64,000 nt of DNA from Aquimarina sp. RZ0 (GTDB taxonomy: Bacteria > Bacteroidota > Bacteroidia > Flavobacteriales > Flavobacteriaceae), in contig NZ_VTZU01000033.1 of the NCBI RefSeq assembly GCF_008370685.1, positions 1-64,000 of the forward strand. The letters run 5' to 3'. Made by a program: the position numbers and the translations under genes. This document shows positions 26,630 through 35,120 of this stretch, piece after piece. Under the pieces are notes generated by a model. The model was given only the letters and a program-made list of their open reading frames with translations. It was not told the DNA's origin and ran no database searches. The stretch's first letter is position 1. Each line of letters starts with the position of its first letter.

Positions 26630-27193
26630 TTAAAGTTTTAATATTACTTTTTTCATCCTTAAGATTGCAGTATTTAGATACTTGTGGTCTTTATAGATTC
26701 GCATTAAAAGAATTCCACCTTCCAGATCCTGTACGATTTGCTCTGCGAAGGATAAGGATTCTTTTTCAGAGTAATTGAATTCCAGAAGAATTTGAAGTCC
26801 GGATATAAAATTTTCAAAAAATTGTTTGAACTCATCTTCATAAATAGGAGTAAGATGTGCGGTTTCTAATGCTGTATTAGCCATAATACATCCGCTATAT
26901 GAATTTTTAAACATTGTGGTTAGTAAGCTATCTATTTTCTCTATCTTTTCTCGAATATCAATTGTATTGTTTTCTATTACTCTAAAAAAGTTATAATTAA
27001 AATAACTATTTACCGTGCCCAATACCTCTTTAATTAATTGCTCTTTATTATTAAAATAATAGTAAAAATGGGATTTTTGGATATCACATGCATATGCCAA
27101 TTCACTCATACTGCTTTTACAAACACCTCGTTCTCTTAGTATTGGAATCACTTTTTTTAATACTTCTTCTTTGGATGTTTTAATTCTTGGCAT
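26630..27193 (-). CDS. TetR/AcrR family transcriptional regulator
   Basis: 187 residues. The N-terminal helix-turn-helix (residues ~8-55: SMSELAYACDIQKSHFYYYF) is of the TetR type; the C-terminal helical domain should bind a small ligand. It heads a tight operon with two alpha/beta hydrolases (3-bp and 10-bp gaps). A palindromic GAACGTTC lies just upstream of its start codon, matching the common operator of this group, so it probably represses its own operon. Confidence 0.92.
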   Translation of the reverse strand: MPRIKTSKEEVLKKVIPILRERGVCKSSMSELAYACDIQKSHFYYYFNNKEQLIKEVLGTVNSYFNYNFFRVIENNTIDIREKIEKIDSLLTTMFKNSYSGCIMANTALETAHLTPIYEDEFKQFFENFISGLQILLEFNYSEKESLSFAEQIVQDLEGGILLMRIYKDHKYLNTAILRMKKVILKL

Positions 27194-27198
27194 TTTAT

Positions 27199-27210
27199 TG
27201 AACGTTCGTT
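27199..27210. promoter_or_regulatory. Probable TetR operator
   Basis: The sequence TGAACGTTCGTT contains the perfect palindrome GAACGTTC and lies 5 bp before the regulator's start codon on the minus strand. AACGTTCGTT-like sites are frequent operators of TetR/AcrR regulators with this DNA-binding helix. Confidence 0.6.
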
Positions 27211-27352
27211 AAAATAATATTCAAATATAGTTAGAATTATTTAGTGTCATTGTTTATTTTTGATCCTATAGTAAGGTTTTTGATAAAAATGAGAAATTAG
27301 TATTGTTATAATCACAAAATTTTTGCTTCACATATTTTAATTTTAAAAAGTT

Positions 27353-27775
27353 ATGAATCTAACAGAACAAGAAATATTAGAACAATGTGCAAACATGTGT
27401 AAAAATACCCTGATGGAAACACTAGATATTTCTTTCTGTGCTGTAGGTACTGATTCTCTGGTAGCAAAGATGCCCGTAACACCCAGAGTACATCAACCTG
27501 ATGGTGTGCTACACGGTGGTGCCATGGTTGCGCTGGCAGAAAGTGTGGGCAGTGCTGCTTGTTATATTTTTTTGAATTCTAAAGAGTTTTACATTCGCGG
27601 GATAGAGATATCTGCTAATCATGTTAAGAGTGTTCGCGAAGGATATGTATTTGCAACCGCAGAAATTGTTCATAAAGGAAGAACAACTCAGTTATGGGAT
27701 ATCAAAATCAGAGATGAAGAAGATAGATTAATTTCTGTCGTAAAGCTGACGACCATTGCACTTCCTAAATCCTAA
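27353..27775 (+). CDS. menI: Hotdog-fold thioesterase, probable 1,4-dihydroxy-2-naphthoyl-CoA hydrolase
   Basis: A 140-residue PaaI-type hotdog thioesterase with the family motif HGGAMVALAESVGS (about residues 62-75). It is the first gene of a tight menaquinone operon (menI-menF-menD), with only 4 bp before menF. This supports hydrolysis of 1,4-dihydroxy-2-naphthoyl-CoA rather than phenylacetyl-CoA. The gene symbol rests on context, since the fold alone does not give the substrate. Confidence 0.83.
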   Translation: MNLTEQEILEQCANMCKNTLMETLDISFCAVGTDSLVAKMPVTPRVHQPDGVLHGGAMVALAESVGSAACYIFLNSKEFYIRGIEISANHVKSVREGYVFATAEIVHKGRTTQLWDIKIRDEEDRLISVVKLTTIALPKS

Positions 27776-27779
27776 TCAA

Positions 27780-28862
27780 ATGGATATTGAAGGCTTATAT
27801 ATAAAAATTCAATCTCAGTTAGATCAAAAATTACCTTTTGTTGTGTATCAAAAAGCTGGTGAAAGGATAATACATGCCATGCTTCAGTCTGATGATTCAA
27901 TATATGAAACCAGGTCGTATGATGAATCAGGTTTTGTTTTTGCTCCATTTGATAGTACTGCAAAATCGATATTGATTCCTTTGGCAAAGAGTATTCAATA
28001 TAGTATCATTATTCCTGAGGAGCCTGAGAGGCCAAAAGCTAGTGGTGATAAGATAGATGCACTCACTGATAACTCTGTAGCAAAAGAGAAGCATATAAAA
28101 TTGGTTAATTCTGGTATAGACGCTATTAATTCGGGTTTATTAAAAAAAGTAGTAGTATCGCGCAAAGAAGAGATTACTGTTGCTAGTAATAGAGTGTTAT
28201 CTATATTTAAAAAACTAATTGATTCATATCCTAAAGCTTTTGTATACTGCTGGTATCATCCCCAAATTGGTACCTGGTTGGGAGCTACTCCAGAGACGCT
28301 ATTAAAAGTTACAGATAATAAACTTTTTACGATGGCTTTAGCCGGGACGTTACCTTATATAGATGCTATAGAAGTTGATTGGGGAGTTAAAGAGATAGAA
28401 GAACAGTCGATGGTTAAGGACTTTGTTACAAAGGAGTTATCGTCAATTGTTGATAATATTAAGCATTCAGAAACCTATTCACATAAAGCAGGAACTCTTT
28501 TACATCTTCGTACTGATATAACCGGAGATTTGCAACCAGGAAATTTTGGTATCAAGGATGTTATTAACGTATTGCATCCTACACCGGCAGTATGTGGTCT
28601 GCCTAAGAAGGAAGCTAAATCCTTTATTTTAGAAAAAGAAAACTATACCAGAAAATACTATACAGGTTTTCTGGGAGAACTAAATATATCTCAGAATGGA
28701 GTTATATCATCTACTATAGTTGTAAACCTACGTTGTATGGAGATAGAAAGTGATAAAGCAATTATTTATGTAGGCGGTGGTATTACTAAAGATTCTATTC
28801 CAGAAAAAGAATGGGAAGAAACCGTAAGAAAAACAGTAACGATGAAAAAGGTTTTACAATAA
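27780..28862 (+). CDS. menF: Isochorismate synthase
   Basis: 360 residues from the ATG at 27780; a TTG frame from 27756 would overlap the preceding stop and is rejected. The chorismate-binding domain is complete: VVVSRKEEI, GTWLGATPETLL, TMALAGTL, LHLRTDITG, LHPTPAVCGLPK, the catalytic/Mg segment VNLRCMEI and YVGGGITKDSIPEKEWEET. It converts chorismate to isochorismate, the entry step of menaquinone synthesis. It is followed by menD after 56 bp. A siderophore role (entC) is unlikely with menD adjacent. Confidence 0.93.
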   Translation: MDIEGLYIKIQSQLDQKLPFVVYQKAGERIIHAMLQSDDSIYETRSYDESGFVFAPFDSTAKSILIPLAKSIQYSIIIPEEPERPKASGDKIDALTDNSVAKEKHIKLVNSGIDAINSGLLKKVVVSRKEEITVASNRVLSIFKKLIDSYPKAFVYCWYHPQIGTWLGATPETLLKVTDNKLFTMALAGTLPYIDAIEVDWGVKEIEEQSMVKDFVTKELSSIVDNIKHSETYSHKAGTLLHLRTDITGDLQPGNFGIKDVINVLHPTPAVCGLPKKEAKSFILEKENYTRKYYTGFLGELNISQNGVISSTIVVNLRCMEIESDKAIIYVGGGITKDSIPEKEWEETVRKTVTMKKVLQ

Positions 28863-28918
28863 AATACTGCTAAAAAGCTTGGCTTAAATTGTGTTGATAT
28901 TGTAATTTAGCCCTCAGA

Positions 28919-30643
28919 ATGAAGAAACGTTTATATTCTAAAATTCCTTTGTCACAAACGATTGTAGCTTTATGTGAAGCAAAAGGAATCAGTCATATTG
29001 TTATATCTCCCGGATCAAGGAATGCGCCATTGATTATTGGTTTTACTGAGAATCCAGTTATGCATTGTTATAGTATTGTTGATGAGCGATGCGCAGCTTT
29101 TTTTGCTTTGGGAATTGCACAACAAATTCAGAAACCTGTAGCATTAGTATGTACTTCCGGAAGTGCTTTGTTAAATTATTATCCCGCGATTGCAGAAGCG
29201 TTCTATAGTGATATACCTTTGGTAATACTTAGTGCAGATAGACCTATTGAACGTATTGATATAGGTGACGGACAAACAATTCGTCAGAAAAATGTATTCC
29301 AAAACCATATTTTATATTCAGCGAATTTATATTCAGAGATTGTTCCTGAAGTTCTGATAAAAGACATCAAAGTAAAACAAAAACAATACGAAGCTCAGAA
29401 ACATAATGAACGTGAAATTAATCTGGCATTAAATGTAGCCATAGAACAGAATGGTCCCGTGCATATTAATGTTCCATTTTACGAACCTTTATATGATAAA
29501 ATAGAAGCACCAACGATATTTCCGAAAAATATTCCTGTTGAATATTTGGAACATCACATATCGGATGCTGTAAAATCAAAAATGCTTTATGATTGGAATG
29601 AAGCAAAGCAGAAAATAGTATTAATCGGGGTACATCAGCCAAATAGCTTAGATTCAGTATGGATAGAACATTTTGCCAAAGATCCTTCAGTACTGGTATT
29701 GACAGAGACAACTTCAAATATTTATCATACATCTCACATTAATTGCATTGATCAATTAATAACCTCTTTAGAGGAAGAAGAGTTTAAAGCCTTACAACCA
29801 GAGATTCTGCTAACTTTTGGTGGTTTGGTAGTTTCCAAAAGGATTAAATCTTTTTTAAGAAAATATCAACCCAGAGTGCATTGGCATATAGATGAAAAGA
29901 AAGCATTTGATACTTATTTTTGTCTTACAGAGCATATTAAGATGAAGCCAAATTCTTTTTTTTCTGATTTTTTACCTTATACTAAATTGATAAGTAATAC
30001 CTATAAATCAACTTGGTTATCTGTACGAGATGAAAGAAGGATAAAACATAAGGAATATTTAAGCAAAATAACGTTTACAGACCTAAAAGCGTTTGAAACT
30101 ATTTTTAGTCATATACCAGATCACCAATGTATACAGCTTAGTAATAGTTCTACAGTGCGTTATGCTCAGTTGTTTTCACTCAATCCAACTTTTAGAGTAT
30201 TTTGTAATCGGGGGACTAGTGGTATTGACGGGAGCACCTCTACAGCAATCGGTGCAGCCAGAGCTTCAGGTGTACCAACAACTCTTATCACAGGAGATCT
30301 TAGTTTTTTTTATGATAGCAATGGTTTGTGGAATGACTATATACCTGCTAATTTTAAAATCATCCTTATCAACAATGAGGGAGGTGGTATTTTTAGGATT
30401 TTACCAGGTAAGGAGGAAAGTAATAATTTTAGCAGATATTTTGAAACCAAACATCATTTAAGCGCAGTACAGTTATGTGATATGTATACTATTAAATATT
30501 TTTCGGCAAAAGGGACTGAAGAAGTTATACAAGGTGTTAAAAAATTATATCAAAATAATAATGTTCCTGTATTATTAGAAGTTTTTACTCCTAGAAAAAC
30601 AAATGATTCTGTTTTAATCGATTATTTTAAACATTTTATCTAA
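28919..30643 (+). CDS. menD: 2-succinyl-5-enolpyruvyl-6-hydroxy-3-cyclohexene-1-carboxylate synthase MenD
   Basis: 574 residues, the usual length of this thiamine-diphosphate enzyme, which condenses isochorismate with 2-oxoglutarate-derived succinic semialdehyde. The N-terminal Pyr domain has HIVISPGSRNAPL and the catalytic glutamate in IVDERCAAFFALG; SADRP and GDGQTIRQ follow. The C-terminal PP domain binds ThDP with GTSGIDGSTSTAIGAA, TGDLSFFYDSNGL and INNEGGGIF. It completes the menI-menF-menD unit; menB, menC, menA and menE are not in this window. Confidence 0.95.
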   Translation: MKKRLYSKIPLSQTIVALCEAKGISHIVISPGSRNAPLIIGFTENPVMHCYSIVDERCAAFFALGIAQQIQKPVALVCTSGSALLNYYPAIAEAFYSDIPLVILSADRPIERIDIGDGQTIRQKNVFQNHILYSANLYSEIVPEVLIKDIKVKQKQYEAQKHNEREINLALNVAIEQNGPVHINVPFYEPLYDKIEAPTIFPKNIPVEYLEHHISDAVKSKMLYDWNEAKQKIVLIGVHQPNSLDSVWIEHFAKDPSVLVLTETTSNIYHTSHINCIDQLITSLEEEEFKALQPEILLTFGGLVVSKRIKSFLRKYQPRVHWHIDEKKAFDTYFCLTEHIKMKPNSFFSDFLPYTKLISNTYKSTWLSVRDERRIKHKEYLSKITFTDLKAFETIFSHIPDHQCIQLSNSSTVRYAQLFSLNPTFRVFCNRGTSGIDGSTSTAIGAARASGVPTTLITGDLSFFYDSNGLWNDYIPANFKIILINNEGGGIFRILPGKEESNNFSRYFETKHHLSAVQLCDMYTIKYFSAKGTEEVIQGVKKLYQNNNVPVLLEVFTPRKTNDSVLIDYFKHFI

Positions 30644-30662
30644 ACTATAGGCGATAATATGT

Positions 30663-30689
30663 TTTATAAATGAATAATTCATTTATAAA
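30663..30689. promoter_or_regulatory. Perfect 12-bp inverted repeat after menD
   Basis: TTTATAAATGAA (30663-30674), loop TAA, TTCATTTATAAA (30678-30689). It lies 20 bp after the menD stop and just before the -7 box of the next gene. Without a GC stem or T run it is a weak terminator, so it may be a regulator site for the DUF2853 promoter. Confidence 0.45.
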
Positions 30690-30694
30690 TATGT

Positions 30695-30702
30695 TATATT
30701 TG
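30695..30702 (+). promoter_or_regulatory. -7 promoter box of the DUF2853 gene
   Basis: TATATTTG is a full match to TAnnTTTG, 44 bp upstream of the ATG at 30747. Confidence 0.55.
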
Positions 30703-30746
30703 AGATAGCATAAATAATTAACTAAAAACTAAAAAAATTTCACCTT

Positions 30747-31088
30747 ATGAGCAAAAGAGATGAATTAATTACCAAGTATGCAGCTGATATTAAAGATAAA
30801 ATTGGTCAGACACCTGATATGGATTTCTTAACAAAAGTGACTATAGGTTGTGGTCCATCAATTTATAACGCTGATGCTTCAACAGTATCTGGTAGTGATC
30901 AGTCAGAATTAGATACTGTAAAAAACAACTTTCTAATTAAAAAGCTAGGGCTTTCTGATGGACCAAAATTAGATGAAGCTATTGCGTCTGTTATGGAGCA
31001 ATATGGAAAATCTAATCGTAATAAATACAGAGCAGTGGTATATTATTTATTAGCTAAGCACTTCGGGAAAGAAGCAGTTTATAATTAG
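30747..31088 (+). CDS. DUF2853 family protein
   Basis: A 113-residue soluble, helical protein, recognised as DUF2853 from KYAADIKDKIGQ, VTIGCGPSIYNADASTVSG and YRAVVYYLLAKHFGK. The family is small, found in Bacteroidetes and Proteobacteria, and has no known role. It has its own promoter box and terminator, so it is an independent unit even though it lies between menD and cvfB. Confidence 0.88.
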   Translation: MSKRDELITKYAADIKDKIGQTPDMDFLTKVTIGCGPSIYNADASTVSGSDQSELDTVKNNFLIKKLGLSDGPKLDEAIASVMEQYGKSNRNKYRAVVYYLLAKHFGKEAVYN

Positions 31089-31113
31089 AAGAAAATATGT
31101 ATACAACAATAGG

Positions 31114-31143
31114 AGGTGTTCGGTGATGTGAACACCTTTTTTT
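31114..31143 (+). terminator. Terminator of the DUF2853 gene
   Basis: AGGTGTTC (31114-31121), loop GGTGATGT, GAACACCT (31130-31137) followed by a run of T, 25 bp after the stop codon. Confidence 0.9.
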
Positions 31144-31176
31144 GTGGAAACTTGTTAAATAGGAATATTAAAGAAT

Positions 31177-31184
31177 TATCTTTG
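31177..31184 (+). promoter_or_regulatory. -7 promoter box of cvfB
   Basis: TATCTTTG, a full match to TAnnTTTG followed by CC, 15 bp upstream of the ATG at 31200. A TTG at 31152-31154 is in range for the -33 box. Confidence 0.6.
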
Positions 31185-31199
31185 CCAAAAAAATAAAAC

Positions 31200-32036
31200 A
31201 TGCTTAAGTTAGGTGAATATAATACTTTGGAGGTAGTAAGAGAAAGAGATCAGGGAGTATACCTGAGTGATGATGATGGAAATGAAGTTTTATTACCCAA
31301 TAAATATGTTCCAGAACAATTTTTGATAAGAGAGCAATTAAAAGTTTTTCTCTATTTAGACCATGAAGAACGGATAGTAGCTACTACGCTAGAACCTTTT
31401 GTCACTGTTAATTCATTCGCATATCTAAAATGCACCCATACTTCTGAAATAGGAGCATTTATTGATTGGGGGTTAGAAAAAGAGCTTTTTGTGCCTTTTA
31501 AAGAGCAAGCCGCCAAAATGAGAGCAGGAAGCTGGTATCTGATTTATGTATACCTGGATGAGAAGACTAATAGATTAGTAGCATCTAGTAAGACAAATGC
31601 CTTTTTGGATAATTCTTTAGTACTTCTGTCAGCATATGATGAAGTAGACCTGATAGCTTCACACCCTTCACCACAAGGTTGGAATATGATTATTAATCAA
31701 AAATATCTCGGATTAGTCTATGAAGATGAGATTTTTCAGAAAATAAATACTGGAGATGAACTCAAAGGGTTTGTAAAGAAAATCCGACCTGACGGTAAAA
31801 TTGATCTCACGCTCCAAAGACATGGCTATAGAGGGATTGAACCGAATGCCGAACAAATTCTTAAGGAATTAAAATTAAGCGGAGGTTTTATTGATTTAAA
31901 TGATAAATCAAATCCAGAGGATATAAAAGAAGTTTTTCAGTTAAGCAAAAAAAGCTTTAAAAAAGCAATAGGAACACTTTACAAGGCCAGAATAATAACC
32001 ATTGAAACAAATGGTATTCGATTGCTGGAAAAATAA
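31200..32036 (+). CDS. cvfB: CvfB family S1-domain RNA-binding protein
   Basis: 278 residues. This matches the CvfB/YitL family, with S1-like OB-fold domains and a C-terminal winged helix (EVFQLSKKSFKKAIGTLYKARII). Family signatures are visible: LPNKYVP, GAFIDWGLEKELFVPFKEQ and DGKIDLTLQRHGY. In Staphylococcus aureus CvfB binds RNA and affects virulence gene expression. In Bacteroidetes its targets are unknown, but it often lies near menaquinone genes. It has its own promoter and is convergent with the next gene (26 bp between stops). Confidence 0.88.
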   Translation: MLKLGEYNTLEVVRERDQGVYLSDDDGNEVLLPNKYVPEQFLIREQLKVFLYLDHEERIVATTLEPFVTVNSFAYLKCTHTSEIGAFIDWGLEKELFVPFKEQAAKMRAGSWYLIYVYLDEKTNRLVASSKTNAFLDNSLVLLSAYDEVDLIASHPSPQGWNMIINQKYLGLVYEDEIFQKINTGDELKGFVKKIRPDGKIDLTLQRHGYRGIEPNAEQILKELKLSGGFIDLNDKSNPEDIKEVFQLSKKSFKKAIGTLYKARIITIETNGIRLLEK

Positions 32037-32062
32037 ACAGTGTTTTAGCCTAGAATAAAAAT

Positions 32063-32554
32063 CTAATTTAGAGGTAATCCTGTAACAGGGCAGTATACTC
32101 CTGTATAAAGACTAGCGTCTTTGTAGGCACTATTTTTGATTCCGGTATTGTTAGTTGAAAAATTATACCCATTAAATCCATATCCTCCAGCACTTCCAGA
32201 GATAGTAAGGCCAGTATGTTCTCTATTCGTAGCCGTAGGAATGGCTATGGTATAATCAGATTGAATAAATTTATTTTCAGGAAGTCGTAGCATTGGAGTA
32301 TCTGGTCTTAGATGTTGTTTACGGATGTCCTTTGTGAGGTCAACTTCCATTAATTGGTAGTTTTCGGTTACTGCATACTGTTTTATAAACGAAAGAGAAG
32401 GAACAATCTCTCTTTGTGTAATAGTGTATATTGATACATTCTCTTCGGATAGAGAATCACTCAATTCCTGCCATTCTAATATGTAAGAAGGTTTTTCCTG
32501 TCCAAAAGAAATAAAACTAAGGCATCCTAAAAGTAGTGCAAAAAAGGTTTTCAT
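32063..32554 (-). CDS. Exported hypothetical protein
   Basis: 163 residues from the ATG at 32554, where MKTFFALLLGCLSFISFGQ is a clear signal peptide; the longer frame (32590) adds 12 unrelated residues. The mature protein has no family I recognise. Its C-terminal half contains TISGSAGGYGFNGYNFSTNN, a glycine/asparagine-rich stretch, and ends CPVTGLPLN. It is small and probably periplasmic or surface-exposed. It follows the phytase-like lipoprotein gene on the same strand after ~210 bp that include a strong terminator, so it is transcribed alone. Confidence 0.7.
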   Translation of the reverse strand: MKTFFALLLGCLSFISFGQEKPSYILEWQELSDSLSEENVSIYTITQREIVPSLSFIKQYAVTENYQLMEVDLTKDIRKQHLRPDTPMLRLPENKFIQSDYTIAIPTATNREHTGLTISGSAGGYGFNGYNFSTNNTGIKNSAYKDASLYTGVYCPVTGLPLN

Positions 32555-32708
32555 AATTTCTAAATAATCAATTTTATCTAAAGATATCAAAAATCGTGCA
32601 AAACTGATGTTAATTTAATCAAAATAGGTTAAAAATTGATTTAAGTTGTCATAGGCATAGGCTACCATTATTTTTTAGACAAGAAAACAAATTGAAAATA
32701 CAAGAAAA

Positions 32709-32748
32709 GAAGATACAATATAAATTCTGGAATTTATATTGTATCTTC
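32709..32748. terminator. Long perfect hairpin after the phytase-like lipoprotein gene
   Basis: Arms GAAGATACAATATAAATT and AATTTATATTGTATCTTC pair perfectly over 18 bp around a 4-base loop. It lies about 20 bp after the stop (32768) of the minus-strand gene and should end its transcript; it is AU-rich and lacks a long T run. Confidence 0.65.
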
Positions 32749-32767
32749 TATATAAAATATTGACCTG

Positions 32768-34081
32768 CTAATGCCCCAGAACCTGGTCTAATTTAATCAT
32801 ATACAATGAACTGGCATCAATTTTGGGAGATGAGCCTGGTAGTGTTTTTTGTTCTATTATCCCATTATCATCTTCATCTGTAACTGCAAAATCGTCATCA
32901 TTAAGGCAAGCAATTGTTTTTCTATTGATTAACCAGATTCCTTCTAATTTATCGTGAGGATATCCTGTTTCTGCAACTAAATCTACGATAAGCTTCTTTG
33001 AAACAGCTTGTATTCCTGCTGCTTCGATTTCTGCCCAGGTAGACTGTTCAATAGTTTTACCTCCAATAAGCATCCCAAACGCTGCTTCTACATCGTGACC
33101 ACTAATATCTGTTGCATCCTTTATATCAATTTCATAAATATGTTTTTGAGCAGGGCCTTCTCCAGAGAATTTACCGTCACGTTCTACAACAATAAATTTA
33201 GTATTAGTGATTGCTACAATTTCAGAATTAGAAAGGTTGTTATTCTCTTGGCGATATAAATATTGTTTGGTTTTTCCTGTCCTCAGGTCAAAAGTTACTA
33301 TTCTGGTGAGATCAGTTCTGATTCTATCTGGATTATACAGGGTAGACTGCATGATGCCTACAAGCATCCTTTCACTAGGTGTGATTGCCAATCCTTCCAT
33401 ACCACGATTAGGTCTTCTTTTGGCAAATACAGCGGGTAGTTTTCTGCCTCCATTTCCGTCATTAACCCCATATGGAGAGATACGTTCCAGCTGGACTCCA
33501 TCTGCAGAATAATGTACAAGATGAGGGCCATATTCATCAGACACCCAAAAAGATCCGTCTCTTAGTGCTACCAAGCCTTCAGAATCTAATCCAAAATCAT
33601 CAAAAGGCAATCGTTGTTCCTCAATATCATAAGGAATTTCTCCTGTAGCTCCTTTGCCTTCAGGGTTAGGTAATCCAGTGATTAGGCGTCCGTTTGGATC
33701 CTTGAGTAAGATATCATTCACTCGTATAATTTCTCCTGTTTCTGTAACTGCAAAGTGACCAATTCTGGGTGTATAACTAGCTACAGGAAATTTTTTTCCA
33801 TCCAGAAAATCTGTATTGGGTCCTCGATCTGTGATTGCATAGAATTCTCCTTTTTTTAGAGGATGTGCCGTGGCAGCAGAGCCGTAACCACCATTCCTTA
33901 TTTCTACAGAATCTTCTATGGTACTGATAACTTCATAAGGCAATTCATATGGTACATTTTCTTCTAAAACGATGGTAGGAGGAAGGGATGCATGACCACT
34001 GCCAGAAAATTCATCCAGGTGTTGACAAGAGGTAAGAATGCATATGCATCCTAATAATGTGAGGATTTTGAGGTTTTTCAT
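32768..34081 (-). CDS. Lipoprotein with an esterase-like phytase domain
   Basis: 437 residues. The signal MKNLKILTLLGCICILTSC is a lipoprotein signal (LTSC lipobox). The remainder is one phytase-like domain (PF13449 type, a beta-propeller) recognised from EGKGATGEIPYDIEEQRLP, DSEGLVALRDGSFWVSDEYG and NRGMEGLAITPSERMLVG. Members of this family may hydrolyse phosphate esters, but the activity is mostly unproven. It is probably on the outer membrane. It ends at a strong hairpin and starts 24 bp downstream of the phosphatase gene, which suggests they share a transcript. Confidence 0.87.
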   Translation of the reverse strand: MKNLKILTLLGCICILTSCQHLDEFSGSGHASLPPTIVLEENVPYELPYEVISTIEDSVEIRNGGYGSAATAHPLKKGEFYAITDRGPNTDFLDGKKFPVASYTPRIGHFAVTETGEIIRVNDILLKDPNGRLITGLPNPEGKGATGEIPYDIEEQRLPFDDFGLDSEGLVALRDGSFWVSDEYGPHLVHYSADGVQLERISPYGVNDGNGGRKLPAVFAKRRPNRGMEGLAITPSERMLVGIMQSTLYNPDRIRTDLTRIVTFDLRTGKTKQYLYRQENNNLSNSEIVAITNTKFIVVERDGKFSGEGPAQKHIYEIDIKDATDISGHDVEAAFGMLIGGKTIEQSTWAEIEAAGIQAVSKKLIVDLVAETGYPHDKLEGIWLINRKTIACLNDDDFAVTDEDDNGIIEQKTLPGSSPKIDASSLYMIKLDQVLGH

Positions 34082-34105
34082 GGTAAGTTTCTAATTTTTG
34101 ATATA

Positions 34106-34954
34106 CTATTTATATGATGAGATATTATTTTTTAGTAAGAATGATGCTTGCAGGTTTTCCAAGTTAATATCCAAGTCTTCGGATTCATCCTGCTCACTAC
34201 TGGTTTCCATCTCTTCTTTTTGATAGGTAACTAATTTCCATTCGTTATTATGATATTCTAATGCGGTGAGGTTTTCTATCCAATCTCCAGAATTAAGGTA
34301 TATACAAGATCCGCTTTTACTTGTTTTTTTTATGATTTGTGGCTGATGTATATGTCCGCAAACTACATAATGATAGGCGTTTTCTATAGCTATTTCTGCC
34401 GCTACCTGTTCAAAGTCATTGATGTACTTTACGGCTTCTTTTACACTATTCTTAATTTTTTTGGAAAGTGAAAATTTCTCTTTTCCCATTTTTACAAGAC
34501 ACCAATTCATCAGTTGGTTCGTTAGAATTAGGATATCATATCCCCAACCTCCAAGTTTAGCAAGCCATTTTGCATTTTGAATCGAAGCATCAAAAATATC
34601 TCCATGAAAGATCCAGGCTTTTTTGCCGTCTAGTTCTAAAACAATTTTATCAACTAGTTGAAAATTACCCATTTTGGTATCACTAAATTTTCTTAGCATT
34701 TCGTCATGATTACCAGTTACATAGACTACTTCTGTACCTTTAGAAGCAAAGTTTATGATCTTTTTGATGACTTTAAGATGTGATTTGGGGAAATAACGTT
34801 TTCTGAATTGCCAGATATCAATAATATCTCCATTGAGAATGAGAGTTTTTGGTTTAATACTATTGAGATAGTTTAATAATTCCTTTGCATGGCATCCAAA
34901 AGTTCCTAAGTGAACATCAGATATCACAACAAGTTCAACAGTACGTTTTTTCAT
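34106..34954 (-). CDS. Calcineurin-like phosphoesterase, UDP-2,3-diacylglucosamine diphosphatase-like
   Basis: 282 residues. The metallophosphoesterase motifs are complete: SDVHLG (D-x-H), NGDIIDIW (GD), TGNHDE (GNHD), FHGDIFD and CGHIHQP (GHxH). This matches the LpxH-like branch used in lipid A synthesis, where UDP-2,3-diacylglucosamine is cleaved to lipid X and UMP. Bacteroidetes carry several such paralogues, so this one need not be the essential LpxH. The acidic C-terminal ~30 residues are an extension. It is likely cotranscribed with the phytase-like lipoprotein. Confidence 0.85.
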   Translation of the reverse strand: MKKRTVELVVISDVHLGTFGCHAKELLNYLNSIKPKTLILNGDIIDIWQFRKRYFPKSHLKVIKKIINFASKGTEVVYVTGNHDEMLRKFSDTKMGNFQLVDKIVLELDGKKAWIFHGDIFDASIQNAKWLAKLGGWGYDILILTNQLMNWCLVKMGKEKFSLSKKIKNSVKEAVKYINDFEQVAAEIAIENAYHYVVCGHIHQPQIIKKTSKSGSCIYLNSGDWIENLTALEYHNNEWKLVTYQKEEMETSSEQDESEDLDINLENLQASFLLKNNISSYK

Positions 34955-35120
34955 AAAAATGCATTATTCTTACAAAGAAACTATTCCTGAGTTAAAAAAT
35001 AATTAACTGGTGATGAGTATATTGTTATCAGTTTTTAAAGATTTTACATCAGTATTACGGTAATGTTAAGTTCACATTGTTATGAGAAAGTTTTTAACCG
35101 TATCGCGACATACACAGCTA